DNA of 64,000 bases from positions 124,001 to 188,000 of the forward strand of contig CAWETL010000003.1 in NCBI GenBank assembly GCA_963812085.1, given 5' to 3'. Origin of the DNA: SPDF01 sp963812085. Its GTDB lineage: Bacteria > Gemmatimonadota > Gemmatimonadetes > Gemmatimonadales > GWC2-71-9. Positions 55,187 through 63,537 of this stretch are shown one piece after another. Under the pieces are notes generated by a model, which ran no database searches, was not told the DNA's origin, and saw only the letters and a list, made by a program, of their open reading frames with translations. A program made the translations under genes and the position numbers. Position 1 is the stretch's first letter, and each line of letters begins with the position of its first letter.

Positions 55187-57081
55187 GGCGACTCCGGTGC
55201 AGCGGGTAGTGGGGTCAGGCCGGGGGCCTGGCGGACGGGCGCCGGGGCCGGTCGGGCGGCCCTGAGCGCGTTGAGGATCACGGCGACATCGATGACTTCC
55301 TGCAGGACCGCGCCCGCGACGGGCTGGATGTAGCCGGCCGCGGCGGCGGCCATGGCCACCCCGCTCATGCCGAGGCCGGCCCAGATGCTCTGCCGCGCAA
55401 TGCGCAGCGTCCAGCGGCTCGTCTCCACGGCCTCGGCGATCCGGCCGAGGTCTTCCGCCAGGATGACGATGTCGGCGGCCTCGGCCGTGATGCCGCCGCC
55501 GTGGGAGGCCAGGGCGATGCCGACGGTGGCGGTGCTCAGTGCCGGGGCGTCGTTGGTGCCGTCACCCACCATCAGCACCCGTTCGCCGGCATCGATGGCC
55601 CGCTGGATCGCCTCCACCTTGTCCTGCGGCAGCAACTCGGCGTGTACCTCCGTGAAGCCGAGCGCGGCGCCCAGCGCCGACACGTTCTCCGCGCGGTCGC
55701 CGGAGAGCAGCACCATGCGCCGGTAGCCGAGTCCCTTGAGTCGCGCGAGGAGCGCGGCCGCCTCGGGCCGGACCGCGTCGGCGAACTCCACGAAACCGGC
55801 GGCCGCACCGTCCACCGCGACGTACGCCCGGAGGCCCGCCCGCGCGCCGTCCGCCTGGTCGAGCGCGTCGCTGGCGCCGGCCGCGCGGCGACGCACCAGT
55901 TCCCGGGCGCCGACCACCACCAGCCGTCCGCCGACCCGGCCCTCCACGCCCTCCCCGGGCGCTTCGACCACATCCGAGGCCGGGAGCAGCGTCATCCTGC
56001 GCTGTTCGCTGGCTTCGACCACCGACCGGGCGAGGTGGTGGCTCGACCCCTGTTCGACCGCGGCCGCCATCGAGAGCACGTCCGCCTCGGCGAATGGGGC
56101 GACGGCGACGACGCGGGAGACCGCCGGGCGGCCGACGGTGAGGGTGCCGGTCTTGTCGAACATGACCGTCGTCGTGGTGCCGAGTTGTTCCAGCCCCCCG
56201 CCGTTGCGGACCACGATCTGCCGTCGCGCCGCCCGGTTGAGCCCGCCGATGATGGCCACCGGCGCCGCGAGGATCAGGGGGCACGGCGTCGCGACGACCA
56301 GCACCGCCAGGACCCGCGTCGGGTCCCGCGAGGCGAAGTACGCCACGACACACACCGCAAGGGTGAGCGGCGTGAACCAGGTTGCGTAGCGGTCCGCCAT
56401 GCGCTGCAGCGGTGCCTTGCTCGCCTGCGCGGAGCGGACCAGCTCCACGATCCGTGCGTACAGACTCTCCGCCGCCACCAGCTCCGCCCGCACCGTGAGC
56501 GGGCCCTCCCCGTTCACGCTGCCGCTCGGGAGCCGGGTGCCCGGTTCGGCGGTGATCGGAAGCGGTTCGCCAGTCAGGCGGGATTCGTCGACGTGGGAAT
56601 GGCCCGACGTGACGATCGCGTCGCAGGGGAGCATCTCGCCCGGGCGGACCAGCAACTGGTCGCCGACGGCGACCGATGCCGCGGGGATGTCCTCGACTCG
56701 GCCGTCCGCGCCGAGACGATGCGCTTCGCGGGGCGCGGCGGCTTCGAGCGCGCGCACGGCGGCGCTCGCCCGGCCCTCCGCGAAGCGCTCCAGGGCCTCG
56801 CCGCCGGTCTGCATCAGGACCACCACCAGGCCCGCCAGCGGCTCGTCGAGCAGCAGGGCGCCCACGATGGCGAGCATCGCCACCACGTCGGTGGCGGCTC
56901 GACCGCGGAGGAGTCCGACGAAGGTCCGGAGCGCGACCGGCGCCCCCGTGACCGCGAGCCCCACCATCCAAATCGTGCGGCTCCACCCCACCAGGTCGGG
57001 TTGGAGCCGCAGGAAGAGCCCCCCCAGAATGAACAGGAGGGCAGCCGCCGGCAGCAGGGCCGGCGGGAGGCGCCGGGTCAC
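55183..57081 (-). CDS. Heavy-metal P-type ATPase with TPC motif, no HMA domain
   Basis: A 632-residue P1B-type metal pump. GTG 57081 overlaps the response-regulator stop and gives a normal N-terminus. There is no N-terminal HMA domain. The core motifs are RLTGEPLPI, VVATPCPLILAAPVA (TPC in place of the copper-type CPC), DKTGTLTVGRP and VGDGTNDAPAL. The TPC site suggests a metal other than Cu+; Zn, Co, Fe or Mn cannot be told from sequence. It is second in the cbb3 operon, so a link to oxidase metal supply or metal stress is likely. Confidence 0.88.
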   Translation of the reverse strand: MTRRLPPALLPAAALLFILGGLFLRLQPDLVGWSRTIWMVGLAVTGAPVALRTFVGLLRGRAATDVVAMLAIVGALLLDEPLAGLVVVLMQTGGEALERFAEGRASAAVRALEAAAPREAHRLGADGRVEDIPAASVAVGDQLLVRPGEMLPCDAIVTSGHSHVDESRLTGEPLPITAEPGTRLPSGSVNGEGPLTVRAELVAAESLYARIVELVRSAQASKAPLQRMADRYATWFTPLTLAVCVVAYFASRDPTRVLAVLVVATPCPLILAAPVAIIGGLNRAARRQIVVRNGGGLEQLGTTTTVMFDKTGTLTVGRPAVSRVVAVAPFAEADVLSMAAAVEQGSSHHLARSVVEASEQRRMTLLPASDVVEAPGEGVEGRVGGRLVVVGARELVRRRAAGASDALDQADGARAGLRAYVAVDGAAAGFVEFADAVRPEAAALLARLKGLGYRRMVLLSGDRAENVSALGAALGFTEVHAELLPQDKVEAIQRAIDAGERVLMVGDGTNDAPALSTATVGIALASHGGGITAEAADIVILAEDLGRIAEAVETSRWTLRIARQSIWAGLGMSGVAMAAAAAGYIQPVAGAVLQEVIDVAVILNALRAARPAPAPVRQAPGLTPLPAAPESP

Positions 57082-57773
57082 GCGGAGCGGGACTCGGCCG
57101 TGTCGTGGGCGCGGAGGCAGAAGCCGACGCCCCGCACCGTGGAAATCAGGCTCCCGCCCGAGGTGCTCGCCAGCTTGCGGCGCAGGTTGCCGACGTGCAC
57201 GTCGACCACGTTGCTCTCGGGATCGAAATGCATGTCCCACACCTTTTCCAGCAGCGTCGTCCGCCGCACCACTTCCTCCGGATGCAGCAGGAAGAATTCC
57301 AGGAGCTGGAACTCCTTGGGCGTCAGGTCGAGGGGCGCGTCGTCCAGCCGGACCTCGTGCCGGAGGCGGTCCATCGAGAGCGGGCCGTAGCGGAGGGTCT
57401 CGAGGCGTTCCGCACCGCCACGCCGCACCAGCGCCCGCATCCGGGCGAGCAACTCCTCGAAGCGGAACGGCTTGGCGAGATAGTCGTCCGCGCCGGCATC
57501 GAGGCCGCGGACCACGTCTTCCACGGCGTCCCGCGAGGTGAGCATCAGGATCGGCGTGTTGCGGCCTTCGCGGCGGAGTTCGGCGGCCACCTGGAATCCA
57601 TTCTTTTTCGGCAACACCACGTCCAGCAGGATCACGTCGTACTGATAGACGTGGGCCAGCATCGTGGCCTCCTCCCCGTCAGGGGCGACGTCCACGGTCC
57701 AGCCCTCTTCCTTCAGGCCCTGCTCGATAAATCCGGCGACCTTCCGGTCGTCCTCTACCACGAGAACTTTCAT
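57078..57773 (-). CDS. OmpR-family response regulator heading the cbb3 operon
   Basis: A 231-residue transcription factor. Receiver domain 1-120: acidic pocket D8/D9, phospho-acceptor D51 (VILLDVVLP), T79 and K101 (YLAKPF). The winged-helix domain (about 130-223) has DLTPKEFQLLEFFLLHPEEV and the recognition-helix region VVDVHVGNLRRKL. The kinase gene lies just upstream on the same strand, so the two are partners. Four 11-bp repeats lie 50-87 bases before its start, suggesting autoregulation of the whole 10.8-kb operon. Confidence 0.94.
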   Translation of the reverse strand: MKVLVVEDDRKVAGFIEQGLKEEGWTVDVAPDGEEATMLAHVYQYDVILLDVVLPKKNGFQVAAELRREGRNTPILMLTSRDAVEDVVRGLDAGADDYLAKPFRFEELLARMRALVRRGGAERLETLRYGPLSMDRLRHEVRLDDAPLDLTPKEFQLLEFFLLHPEEVVRRTTLLEKVWDMHFDPESNVVDVHVGNLRRKLASTSGGSLISTVRGVGFCLRAHDTAESRSA

Positions 57774-57822
57774 GATCGCCTAACCATTGGAGGTGAGTTG
57801 AAAGGACTTGCCCACCAAGGTA

Positions 57823-57860
57823 TGAGGAAGACGTGAATGCCGAGCGAAGTCATTATGAAG
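57823..57860 (-). promoter_or_regulatory. Four 11-bp repeats upstream of the response regulator/cbb3 operon
   Basis: Minus strand: CTTCA (57860), CTTCG (57849), ATTCA (57838) and CCTCA (57827), each exactly 11 bases apart. TACCTT at 57822-57817, 16 bases after the start of the third copy, is a -10 candidate. The first copy overlaps the last codons of the kinase gene. Probably an autoregulatory operator. Confidence 0.65.
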
Positions 57861-59097
57861 GAAGCTTCAGACTGCCGCCAGCCGGGAGTTCCAGGATGAA
57901 GCATCCGCCGGTGTCCGCTCGCGCCTCGGCGCGCAGGTCCCCGCCCAGCAGCCGTGCCAGTCGCCGCGAGAGTGGAAGGCCGAGGCCGGCGCCGCCTTCG
58001 TTCCCCTTGGTCTGGTAGATGTCGAATATCCGGTCGAGCTCTCCCTCGGCGACGCCGGGCCCCTCGTCGATCACCTCGATGAGGATCCGGCTGTGCCGGG
58101 TCAAAAGGCGAACGGCGATCCGGCTGTCCGGGGGCGCATGGCGGATGGCGTTGCCAAGGAGGTTGACGAGGATCTGCTCGACCCGGTGGGCATCGGTCTG
58201 AATGGCTCCCACGCGTTCGGGCGCCTCGACCTCGAGGCGGATCGAATTGGCTTGGGTGAGGGGCGTGACCCGCCCCGTGGCACGTTGGACCATGATCGCT
58301 GGTTCGACCTCGCGGATGACCGGCTTGAGGCGATCCTCGTCGAGCCGGCTGAGGTCGAGCAGGTCGTTCACCAGGGCGATGGCCTGATCCGCGGAGTCCA
58401 GCACCTCGAAGGCCGCCTTGGGGACGGTGGCAGGATCCTTCTTGCGTACCATCATCTCCGCCCAGCCGTACACGCCGGCCAGGGCATTCCGCAACTCATG
58501 GTTGACCATCGCGAAGAAGCGCTCGCGGGACCGCTGGAGCTGCTGCACCTCCTCAAGGAGCCGGGCGCTCTCCTCGTGGAGCCGGGCGTTTTCGACGGCG
58601 GCGGCGGCCTGCGCCGCCAGCAGCCGGGCGACGTGTTCGTCCTCTTCCGTGAATTCTGGACCGTCCGTCTTCTCGGTGAGGTAGAGGATCCCGAAGACGC
58701 CGCGCCTTCGCTCGATCGGCACGCCGAGAAACGAGCGCATCGGCGGATGCCCAGGCGGAAAGCCGACCGAATCGGGGTGGGAATGCAGGTCGGCGAGCCG
58801 GATGACCTTCCGCTCGCGCATCACGAGGCCGAGGACGCCTCTTCCCTCTGGCGGGGCCCCGAGGCGGGTGCGAGTCTCCTGGTCGATCCCGGCGGTGACG
58901 AACGCTTCCAGCCGCAGGTGGTCGTCCGACATGACCCCGATCGCCGAGTACCGCGCGCCGATGATCCGGCAGGCGAGTTCCGCCACGCGCTGGAGCACGC
59001 CCTCGAGCGAGAGTTCCGAGGTGAGGAGGAGCCCGGCCGAGACGAGCTGCTCGAGCCGTTCGGGTGCCGTGGGGAGCCGGGGAGGGGGAGACGCCAT
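57853..59097 (-). CDS. GAF-domain sensor histidine kinase (DosS-like GAF)
   Basis: A soluble 414-residue kinase. The GAF domain (about 15-172) carries GARYSAIGVMSDDHLRLEAF, then LADLHSHPDSVGFPPGHPPM, SFLGVPI and VFGILYLTEK. This run closely resembles the haem-binding GAF of mycobacterial DosS/DosT as I remember it; His107 or His117 could be a haem ligand. The HisKA box FFAMVNHELRNALAGVYGWA has phospho-acceptor H200. The HATPase has NLLGNAIRHAP, DEGPGVAEGELDRIF and GGAGLGLPLSRRLARLLGG. It should phosphorylate the regulator at 57078. Unlike DosS, the kinase core is of HisKA type. Confidence 0.9.
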   Translation of the reverse strand: MASPPPRLPTAPERLEQLVSAGLLLTSELSLEGVLQRVAELACRIIGARYSAIGVMSDDHLRLEAFVTAGIDQETRTRLGAPPEGRGVLGLVMRERKVIRLADLHSHPDSVGFPPGHPPMRSFLGVPIERRRGVFGILYLTEKTDGPEFTEEDEHVARLLAAQAAAAVENARLHEESARLLEEVQQLQRSRERFFAMVNHELRNALAGVYGWAEMMVRKKDPATVPKAAFEVLDSADQAIALVNDLLDLSRLDEDRLKPVIREVEPAIMVQRATGRVTPLTQANSIRLEVEAPERVGAIQTDAHRVEQILVNLLGNAIRHAPPDSRIAVRLLTRHSRILIEVIDEGPGVAEGELDRIFDIYQTKGNEGGAGLGLPLSRRLARLLGGDLRAEARADTGGCFILELPAGGSLKLPS

Positions 59098-59147
59098 GCG
59101 ATGGAAAGTACGCGCCTGAATGGGGTCCGGCGAGTGTCTGTCGGCAT

Positions 59148-59192
59148 CTTCTTGAATCCTTCACGATGCCTTCAGGGGTTCCTGACGAAGAT
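59148..59192 (+). promoter_or_regulatory. Three 11-bp repeats upstream of universal stress gene
   Basis: CTTCT (59148), CTTCA (59159) and CTTCA (59170), each 11 bases apart. GAAGAT at 59187-59192 occupies the -10 position at the same 17-base offset but is a weak match. The ATG is at 59222. Confidence 0.55.
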
Positions 59193-59221
59193 GGGAGCGT
59201 CATCATCCCGGAGTGGACTCC

Positions 59222-60055
59222 ATGGAGCTTCGGCACGTTGTCGCAGCCACCGACCAGTCGGCGGCTGGACATCACGCCGTGCTGGTGGCCGCGCGCCTGG
59301 CCGAACATGCCGGCGCCCGGCTGACCGTTCTGCACGTGAGGCCGGCCAGCCCGGCGGGATCCGCGCCGGGCGGCGCGGCCGCGGAGTCCGAGCACCAGAC
59401 GCTCCTGCGCGACCTGTCCCGCAGTCTCGAGGCGGAACTCAGCCGCGCCGCGGCCCGCGTCGCGCCCGCCTTCAGCGTGGTCTCGGGCGTGCCGGGCGTC
59501 GAGATCCCGCGCTACGCGGAGGAACACGCCGGCGACCTGCTGGTTCTGGGCCGGCAGCCGAGGACGCAGCGCCAGCGGATGTTCCTGGGGGATACAGCGG
59601 ACGCCGTTGCCCGGCGGAGCCGGGTGCCGTGCCTCTTCGTGGGCGTGGACGCCGACGATCTGGGACCGATGCTGGTCTGCGTGGACGCCACGGAGCGGAG
59701 TCTCGAAGTCTTCCAGACCGCCATGGATTTCGCCAAGGCCGCCGGCCTCCCCGCGCGCGCGGTGACGGTCGAGCCGGTCTGGCTGAACGAACCGGACGAC
59801 CTCGCCGCCGCGCTGCCGGCATCCCGGACGCTTCGCCTCAATCGGACCCTGGAGCGGAAGGTGAGCGGGCCCGACCTCCACATCCGCCGCGGCAACGTGC
59901 TCAGCGAACTTCTTGCCGAGGCGAGCGATACGGGTGCCCGGTTGATGGCGCTCGGCTATCATCGTGGAGGTCCCCCGGGTATCGTCGAGGGCGGAAGCAT
60001 CGCCCGGGGCCTGCTCCACTCGGCTCTGTGTGCTGTCCTGACCGTTCCCCTGTGA
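59222..60055 (+). CDS. Tandem universal stress protein (UspA family)
   Basis: A 277-residue protein of two Usp domains. Domain 1 starts MELRHVVAATDQSAAGHHAV; domain 2 begins near GPMLVCVDATERSLEVFQTA and ends IARGLLHSALCAVLTVPL. The ATP-binding G-x-x-G stretch is degenerate in the first domain and partly kept in the second (GYHRGGPPGIVEGGS). ATG 59222 is preferred over the in-frame GTG 59213. It is divergent from the kinase and controlled by repeats of the same type as the response-regulator gene. Confidence 0.85.
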   Translation: MELRHVVAATDQSAAGHHAVLVAARLAEHAGARLTVLHVRPASPAGSAPGGAAAESEHQTLLRDLSRSLEAELSRAAARVAPAFSVVSGVPGVEIPRYAEEHAGDLLVLGRQPRTQRQRMFLGDTADAVARRSRVPCLFVGVDADDLGPMLVCVDATERSLEVFQTAMDFAKAAGLPARAVTVEPVWLNEPDDLAAALPASRTLRLNRTLERKVSGPDLHIRRGNVLSELLAEASDTGARLMALGYHRGGPPGIVEGGSIARGLLHSALCAVLTVPL

Positions 60056-60080
60056 GTTTCCCGTATCTACGGAGTTTGAG

Positions 60081-60602
60081 ATGCGCCGTCTCGCCCTGAT
60101 CGCCTTGGCCGCCCCGCTGTTGGTGGCCGCTCCTCTTCGTGCGCAGGAACCGACCCAGGCGCCGCCACCGCCCGCCGCGATGCCCATGCAGGGTCATGCC
60201 ATGGGGCCGGGGGCCGGCATGGGCGGCGGGATGGCCATGGGCATGGGATGCCAGGCCATGATGGCCCAGATGGATTCTTCCAATGCGAGGCTCGCCAAGC
60301 TCACCGAGGCGATGAACAAGGCCTCGGGCAGCAAGAAGACGGAGGCCATGGCGGCGGTGGTGAACGCGCTGATCCAGGACCGTCTCGCGATGCAGAAGCA
60401 GATGCACGAGATGCAGATGCACATGATGGGTGGCGCGGGTGGCATGGGTGGCATGGGTGGCATGGGCGGCATGGGTGCCATGGGCGGGAAGGCCGGGTGC
60501 CCGGCGCCCGGGACCGGCTGTGGCGCCGGTGCCGCCGGTTGTCCCGCTGGTGCCGGCTGCATGGCTCCCGCAGCTCCGCCGGCTGCCGAGAAGAAGGAGT
60601 AG
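60081..60602 (+). CDS. Exported Met/Gly-rich protein, possible metal binder
   Basis: A 173-residue exported protein with signal peptide (MRRLALIALAAPLLVAAPLR, cleavage near RAQ). Three zones follow: a Met/Gly-rich stretch (PMQGHAMGPGAGMGGGMAMG), a helical segment (NARLAKLTEAMNKASGSKKT through QKQMHEMQMHMM), and GGMGGM repeats with a Cys-rich tail (CPAPGTGCGAGAAGCPAGAG). Met, His and Cys clusters suggest binding of Cu(I) or Ag(I) in the periplasm. No known family. Lies between universal stress genes and near two metal ATPases. Confidence 0.7.
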   Translation: MRRLALIALAAPLLVAAPLRAQEPTQAPPPPAAMPMQGHAMGPGAGMGGGMAMGMGCQAMMAQMDSSNARLAKLTEAMNKASGSKKTEAMAAVVNALIQDRLAMQKQMHEMQMHMMGGAGGMGGMGGMGGMGAMGGKAGCPAPGTGCGAGAAGCPAGAGCMAPAAPPAAEKKE

Positions 60603-60605
60603 CCA

Positions 60606-61895
60606 TTGCTCGCGGCCCAGGCCCAGCCCCTGACGTTCGAGGGTGGGGGGCTCGGGCTGGCCGTGGCCGCGCTGGTCGGGCTCACGGTCGGCATCGAACG
60701 TGAGTGGTCGGGGCATGCGACCGGTCCGGGGGCCCGTTTTGCGGGCGCCCGGACCTTCTTCTTGCTGGGCGGACTCGGCGGCCTGGCCGGTTGGCTGATG
60801 CTGGCGGGAGGCATGCTGCTGGCTGCCGTCCTGCTCGCCGGCGGGGCGCTCCTGGTGAGCACGGCCTACGTTGTCGCCACCCGCCAGGAGCCGGTCGACC
60901 CTGACGGGACCACCGAGGTGGCGGCCCTCGTGGTGCTCGCGCTCGGCACCGTGGCGGGACTCGGGTTCCTGCGGCTGGCGAGCGCCTCGGCGGTGGTGGT
61001 GGTCCTCGCTTTGAGCGAGAAGAGCCGGATCCACGGCTTCGTGCAGCGCCTCGACGTCTGGGAATTGCGGGGCGCCCTGCAGTTCGCCGTGCTGGCGCTG
61101 GTGGTACTGCCGCTCCTGCCCGCGGGCCCGTACGGGCCCCTTGGCGGCATCCGTCCGCAGGCGCTCTGGATCCTGGTGCTCGTCTTCTCCGGAATCAATT
61201 TCCTCGGGTTCATCGCCCGCCGCGCCGTCGGGATGAAGCGAGGGTATGGGATTGCCGGCCTGGTGGGGGGACTCATTTCCTCGACGGCGGTGACGCTGTC
61301 CTTCGCGAGGCGAAGCCGCAACGAACCGGAAGCCTCGGCGGGACTCGCGGCCGGCGTCCTCGGGGCGTGCACGGTGCTGATGGTTCGTGTGGCGGCGGTC
61401 ACGTTCGCCCTCAACCCGGCCACGGGGCTGGCCCTGGTGCCGTACCTCGTGTTGCCGCTCGGAGTGGGCCTGCTGCTCATGAGCCGCGCCTTTCGGCGGG
61501 AGCCGACAGAGGCCGAAAAGCTGGACGCCCCGCTGGCGACGCCGGAAAGCCCCCTGCGCCTGCTGAGCGCCATTCGCCTTGCTGTCCTGTTTCAGGGCTC
61601 GTTGATGGCGCTCGAGTGGGTCCAGGGCAGGTTCGGGTCTCCCGGGGTGGTCCCGCTGGCCGCCCTCCTCGGCCTCACCGACATGGACGCGCTCACTGTC
61701 ACGATGGCGCGACTGCAGCCGCCGGGCGAGATGGCGGCGCTGGGAGCCCTGGCGATCGGCGTCGGGCTGCTCAGCAACACCGTGATGAAACTGGGGCTCG
61801 CGGTCGGCCTCGGCACCAGGGAGTTTCGACGGTCGGCGGGCGTGGGGCTTCTGCTGCTCGCGGTCGCCACCCTTCTCGGGCTGCTGGTTCTCTGA
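60606..61895 (+). CDS. MgtC/SapB family membrane protein with DUF4010
   Basis: A 429-residue polytopic protein of about twelve helices from a TTG start at 60606, four bases after the Met-rich gene. The MgtC-like N domain has AVAALVGLTVGIEREWS and GARTFFLLGGLGGLAG. The C-terminal DUF4010 includes FIARRAVGMKRGYGIAGLVG and STAVTLSFARRSR. Function in this subclass is unknown; MgtC proteins are linked to Mg2+ and ATP-synthase control. Confidence 0.87.
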   Translation: MLAAQAQPLTFEGGGLGLAVAALVGLTVGIEREWSGHATGPGARFAGARTFFLLGGLGGLAGWLMLAGGMLLAAVLLAGGALLVSTAYVVATRQEPVDPDGTTEVAALVVLALGTVAGLGFLRLASASAVVVVLALSEKSRIHGFVQRLDVWELRGALQFAVLALVVLPLLPAGPYGPLGGIRPQALWILVLVFSGINFLGFIARRAVGMKRGYGIAGLVGGLISSTAVTLSFARRSRNEPEASAGLAAGVLGACTVLMVRVAAVTFALNPATGLALVPYLVLPLGVGLLLMSRAFRREPTEAEKLDAPLATPESPLRLLSAIRLAVLFQGSLMALEWVQGRFGSPGVVPLAALLGLTDMDALTVTMARLQPPGEMAALGALAIGVGLLSNTVMKLGLAVGLGTREFRRSAGVGLLLLAVATLLGLLVL

Positions 61896-61922
61896 ACGCG
61901 CCGTCCTGAAAGGCAGGATCTG

Positions 61923-62843
61923 ATGATCAAGTCCATCCTCGTGCCGCTCGACGGGTCCGGCTTTGCCGAGCAGGCCCTCCCCTGGGCGGCGTGCCTGGCC
62001 CGCGCGACCGGTTCGCTCCTTGAGTTGGTCCGGGTCCACGATCCCGTGCCGCCGTGGACCATCGCCAGCGAAGGGGCGGTCGCGGCCACCGCCTTCGATC
62101 CCTCCATCCGCGACGCCGAGGAGCAGTACCTCGCCAACGGCGTCGCCCGGCTGAAAGAGGGTGGCTTCGCGCCGGTTGGATACACCCTGCTCGACGGGGA
62201 AGTGGCCGAGACGATCGCCCGCCACGCCGAGGACAACGCGTTCGGGCTCGTGGTCCTCGCGACCCACGGCCGCGGCGCCGTCAGTCGGCTCTGGCTGGGC
62301 AGCGTGTCGGACGCGCTGGTACGCCGACTGACGGTTCCCGTGCTGCTCATCCGTCCGACGGAGGAGGCGGTGGTGGCGCCGGTCACGCAATTCAGGAAGG
62401 CGCTCGTCGCGCTCGACGGCTCCGCCGAGTCCGAGTCGGCGCTCGTCGCGGCGCTGGCGTTGTCCGACCCCAAGCGCACCGAGCTCATCCTGGTGCGGGT
62501 GGTCACGCCGGTGCCGATCATCGCCGACGCCGGGATGCCGGCGACGCCGGTCGTGGACGAAGGCCTCACGGATGCGCTCCGCTCCCAGGCGGGGGAGTAC
62601 CTCGTGGGCGTCGCGGCGCGGGTCCGGAGTCCCTCCGTGAAGGTCACGACGCGGGTCCTCCTCGAGCCGGGGGTGGCGAACGCGATTCTGCACGAAGCAT
62701 CGCTGGCTGGCGCCGAGTTCGTGGCGCTCGCCACGCACGGCGCCCGGGGGATCCGGCGCATGGTCCTCGGCAGCGTGGCGGACAAGGTCCTGCGGGGCGC
62801 CGACCGACCGGTGCTGCTCACGCGGGTCCCGGATCGCCGCTAA
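61923..62843 (+). CDS. Tandem universal stress protein (UspA family)
   Basis: A 306-residue protein with two complete Usp domains. Each keeps the ATP-binding motif: THGRGAVSRLWLGSVSDALV and THGARGIRRMVLGSVADKVL. The N-terminus MIKSILVPLDGSGFAEQALP is classical. It is more canonical than the protein at 59222. Read-through from the operon at 59222 is likely. Confidence 0.93.
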   Translation: MIKSILVPLDGSGFAEQALPWAACLARATGSLLELVRVHDPVPPWTIASEGAVAATAFDPSIRDAEEQYLANGVARLKEGGFAPVGYTLLDGEVAETIARHAEDNAFGLVVLATHGRGAVSRLWLGSVSDALVRRLTVPVLLIRPTEEAVVAPVTQFRKALVALDGSAESESALVAALALSDPKRTELILVRVVTPVPIIADAGMPATPVVDEGLTDALRSQAGEYLVGVAARVRSPSVKVTTRVLLEPGVANAILHEASLAGAEFVALATHGARGIRRMVLGSVADKVLRGADRPVLLTRVPDRR

Positions 62844-62844
62844 G

Positions 62845-62879
62845 GGGCGCCGGCGCGCGACCGCGGGGTGACGGCGCCC
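62845..62879 (+). terminator. GC stem-loop after the second universal stress gene
   Basis: Eight-base arms gggcgccg/cggcgccc around a 19-base loop start two bases after the stop. No U-tract. Confidence 0.45.
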
Positions 62880-62892
62880 GCCGGCCCCGTGC

Positions 62893-62898
62893 TAGTCT
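62893..62898 (+). promoter_or_regulatory. -10 element placed for a leaderless transcript
   Basis: TAGTCT ends six bases before the ATG at 62905, so transcription would start at or next to the start codon, and no ribosome-binding site is present. Similar TAGnnT hexamers lie upstream of genes at 4843, 22203, 43677 and 63538. Confidence 0.45.
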
Positions 62899-62904
62899 CG
62901 CCGG

Positions 62905-63459
62905 ATGGAATCGTCCGGCCCGGTGTTCGTGGGGGCGGTGCTGCCCCGGCTCCTCGCTCTCCCCGCGGGGACGGTCGCGGGCGTCTTCCCCGTGCTGGAT
63001 GGTGCTTGCCCGTCGCTCCAGGCTGAACTCTCCCGCTTCGGTCCCTTTCTCTCCAGCGAAACCGACCTGCGTCACGCCGCGCTCCACCCGCCTGCGCGGC
63101 TCGGGGTGCATGTGGATCGGATGGCCACGCCGGTCCTGGCCGCGGCGCTGGCGTCGCTTCGGCAGGGGGGAAGCGTCGTGGTGATCCGGTCGGTGGACGC
63201 CGGGCGGCTCCTCGAGTGGAGCGATCGCATCCTCCTGCCGGCGGGCGCCGGGTTGGACTGGGTGGATCCGGAGGCGATTCGTGCCCGCCGCCGCCTGGAG
63301 CTGCGCGTGGAAGAACAGGTGGCGGGGCAGGGCAGCGCCTGGATTCACGTTTCGCTCGGCGGCGGAGACGGCGCCGAGGCGGTGCTGGCGGCGTTCGCCG
63401 CGAGGGGCGTCCGCGTGTGCGAGAGCCGGATCGCGTACGAAACTCGCGCGGCGCGTTGA
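62905..63459 (+). CDS. Hypothetical protein
   Basis: A 184-residue soluble protein starting MESSGPVFVGAVLPRLLALP. No signal or membrane helix. The middle (ALASLRQGGSVVVIRSVDAG) and C-terminal beta/alpha pattern (AWIHVSLGGGDGAEAVLAAF, RGVRVCESRIAYETR) suggest an alpha/beta domain. I recognise no family. A perfect 18-base palindrome covers its stop codon region. Confidence 0.6.
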   Translation: MESSGPVFVGAVLPRLLALPAGTVAGVFPVLDGACPSLQAELSRFGPFLSSETDLRHAALHPPARLGVHVDRMATPVLAAALASLRQGGSVVVIRSVDAGRLLEWSDRILLPAGAGLDWVDPEAIRARRRLELRVEEQVAGQGSAWIHVSLGGGDGAEAVLAAFAARGVRVCESRIAYETRAAR

Positions 63460-63475
63460 CGCCGCGCGCGGCGTC
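63458..63475. terminator. Perfect 18-base palindrome at the end of the hypothetical gene
   Basis: gacgccgcg followed by its exact complement, beginning inside the TGA stop. It could be a compact terminator stem or a protein-binding palindrome in front of cysS, whose -10 candidate TAGGTT follows at 63480-63485. Confidence 0.4.
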
Positions 63476-63537
63476 GGTCTAGGTTACGGCCCTCTGCATC
63501 CCCGTTTCCCAGGAGTCGCCCAGGTGTCGTTCCAGCC

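Noticed and set aside
52982..55333. Long plus-strand frame opposite ccoNO
   Set aside because: ccoNO carries intact catalytic motifs; this is its complement.
60421..60485. Short DNA repeat of ggtggcatg units as a minisatellite or CRISPR-like element
   Set aside because: It is in frame and encodes the GGMGGM repeats of the exported protein; no spacer structure.
59901..62738. Minus-strand frame of 945 codons across the stress genes
   Set aside because: It spans four good plus-strand genes and contains no domain.
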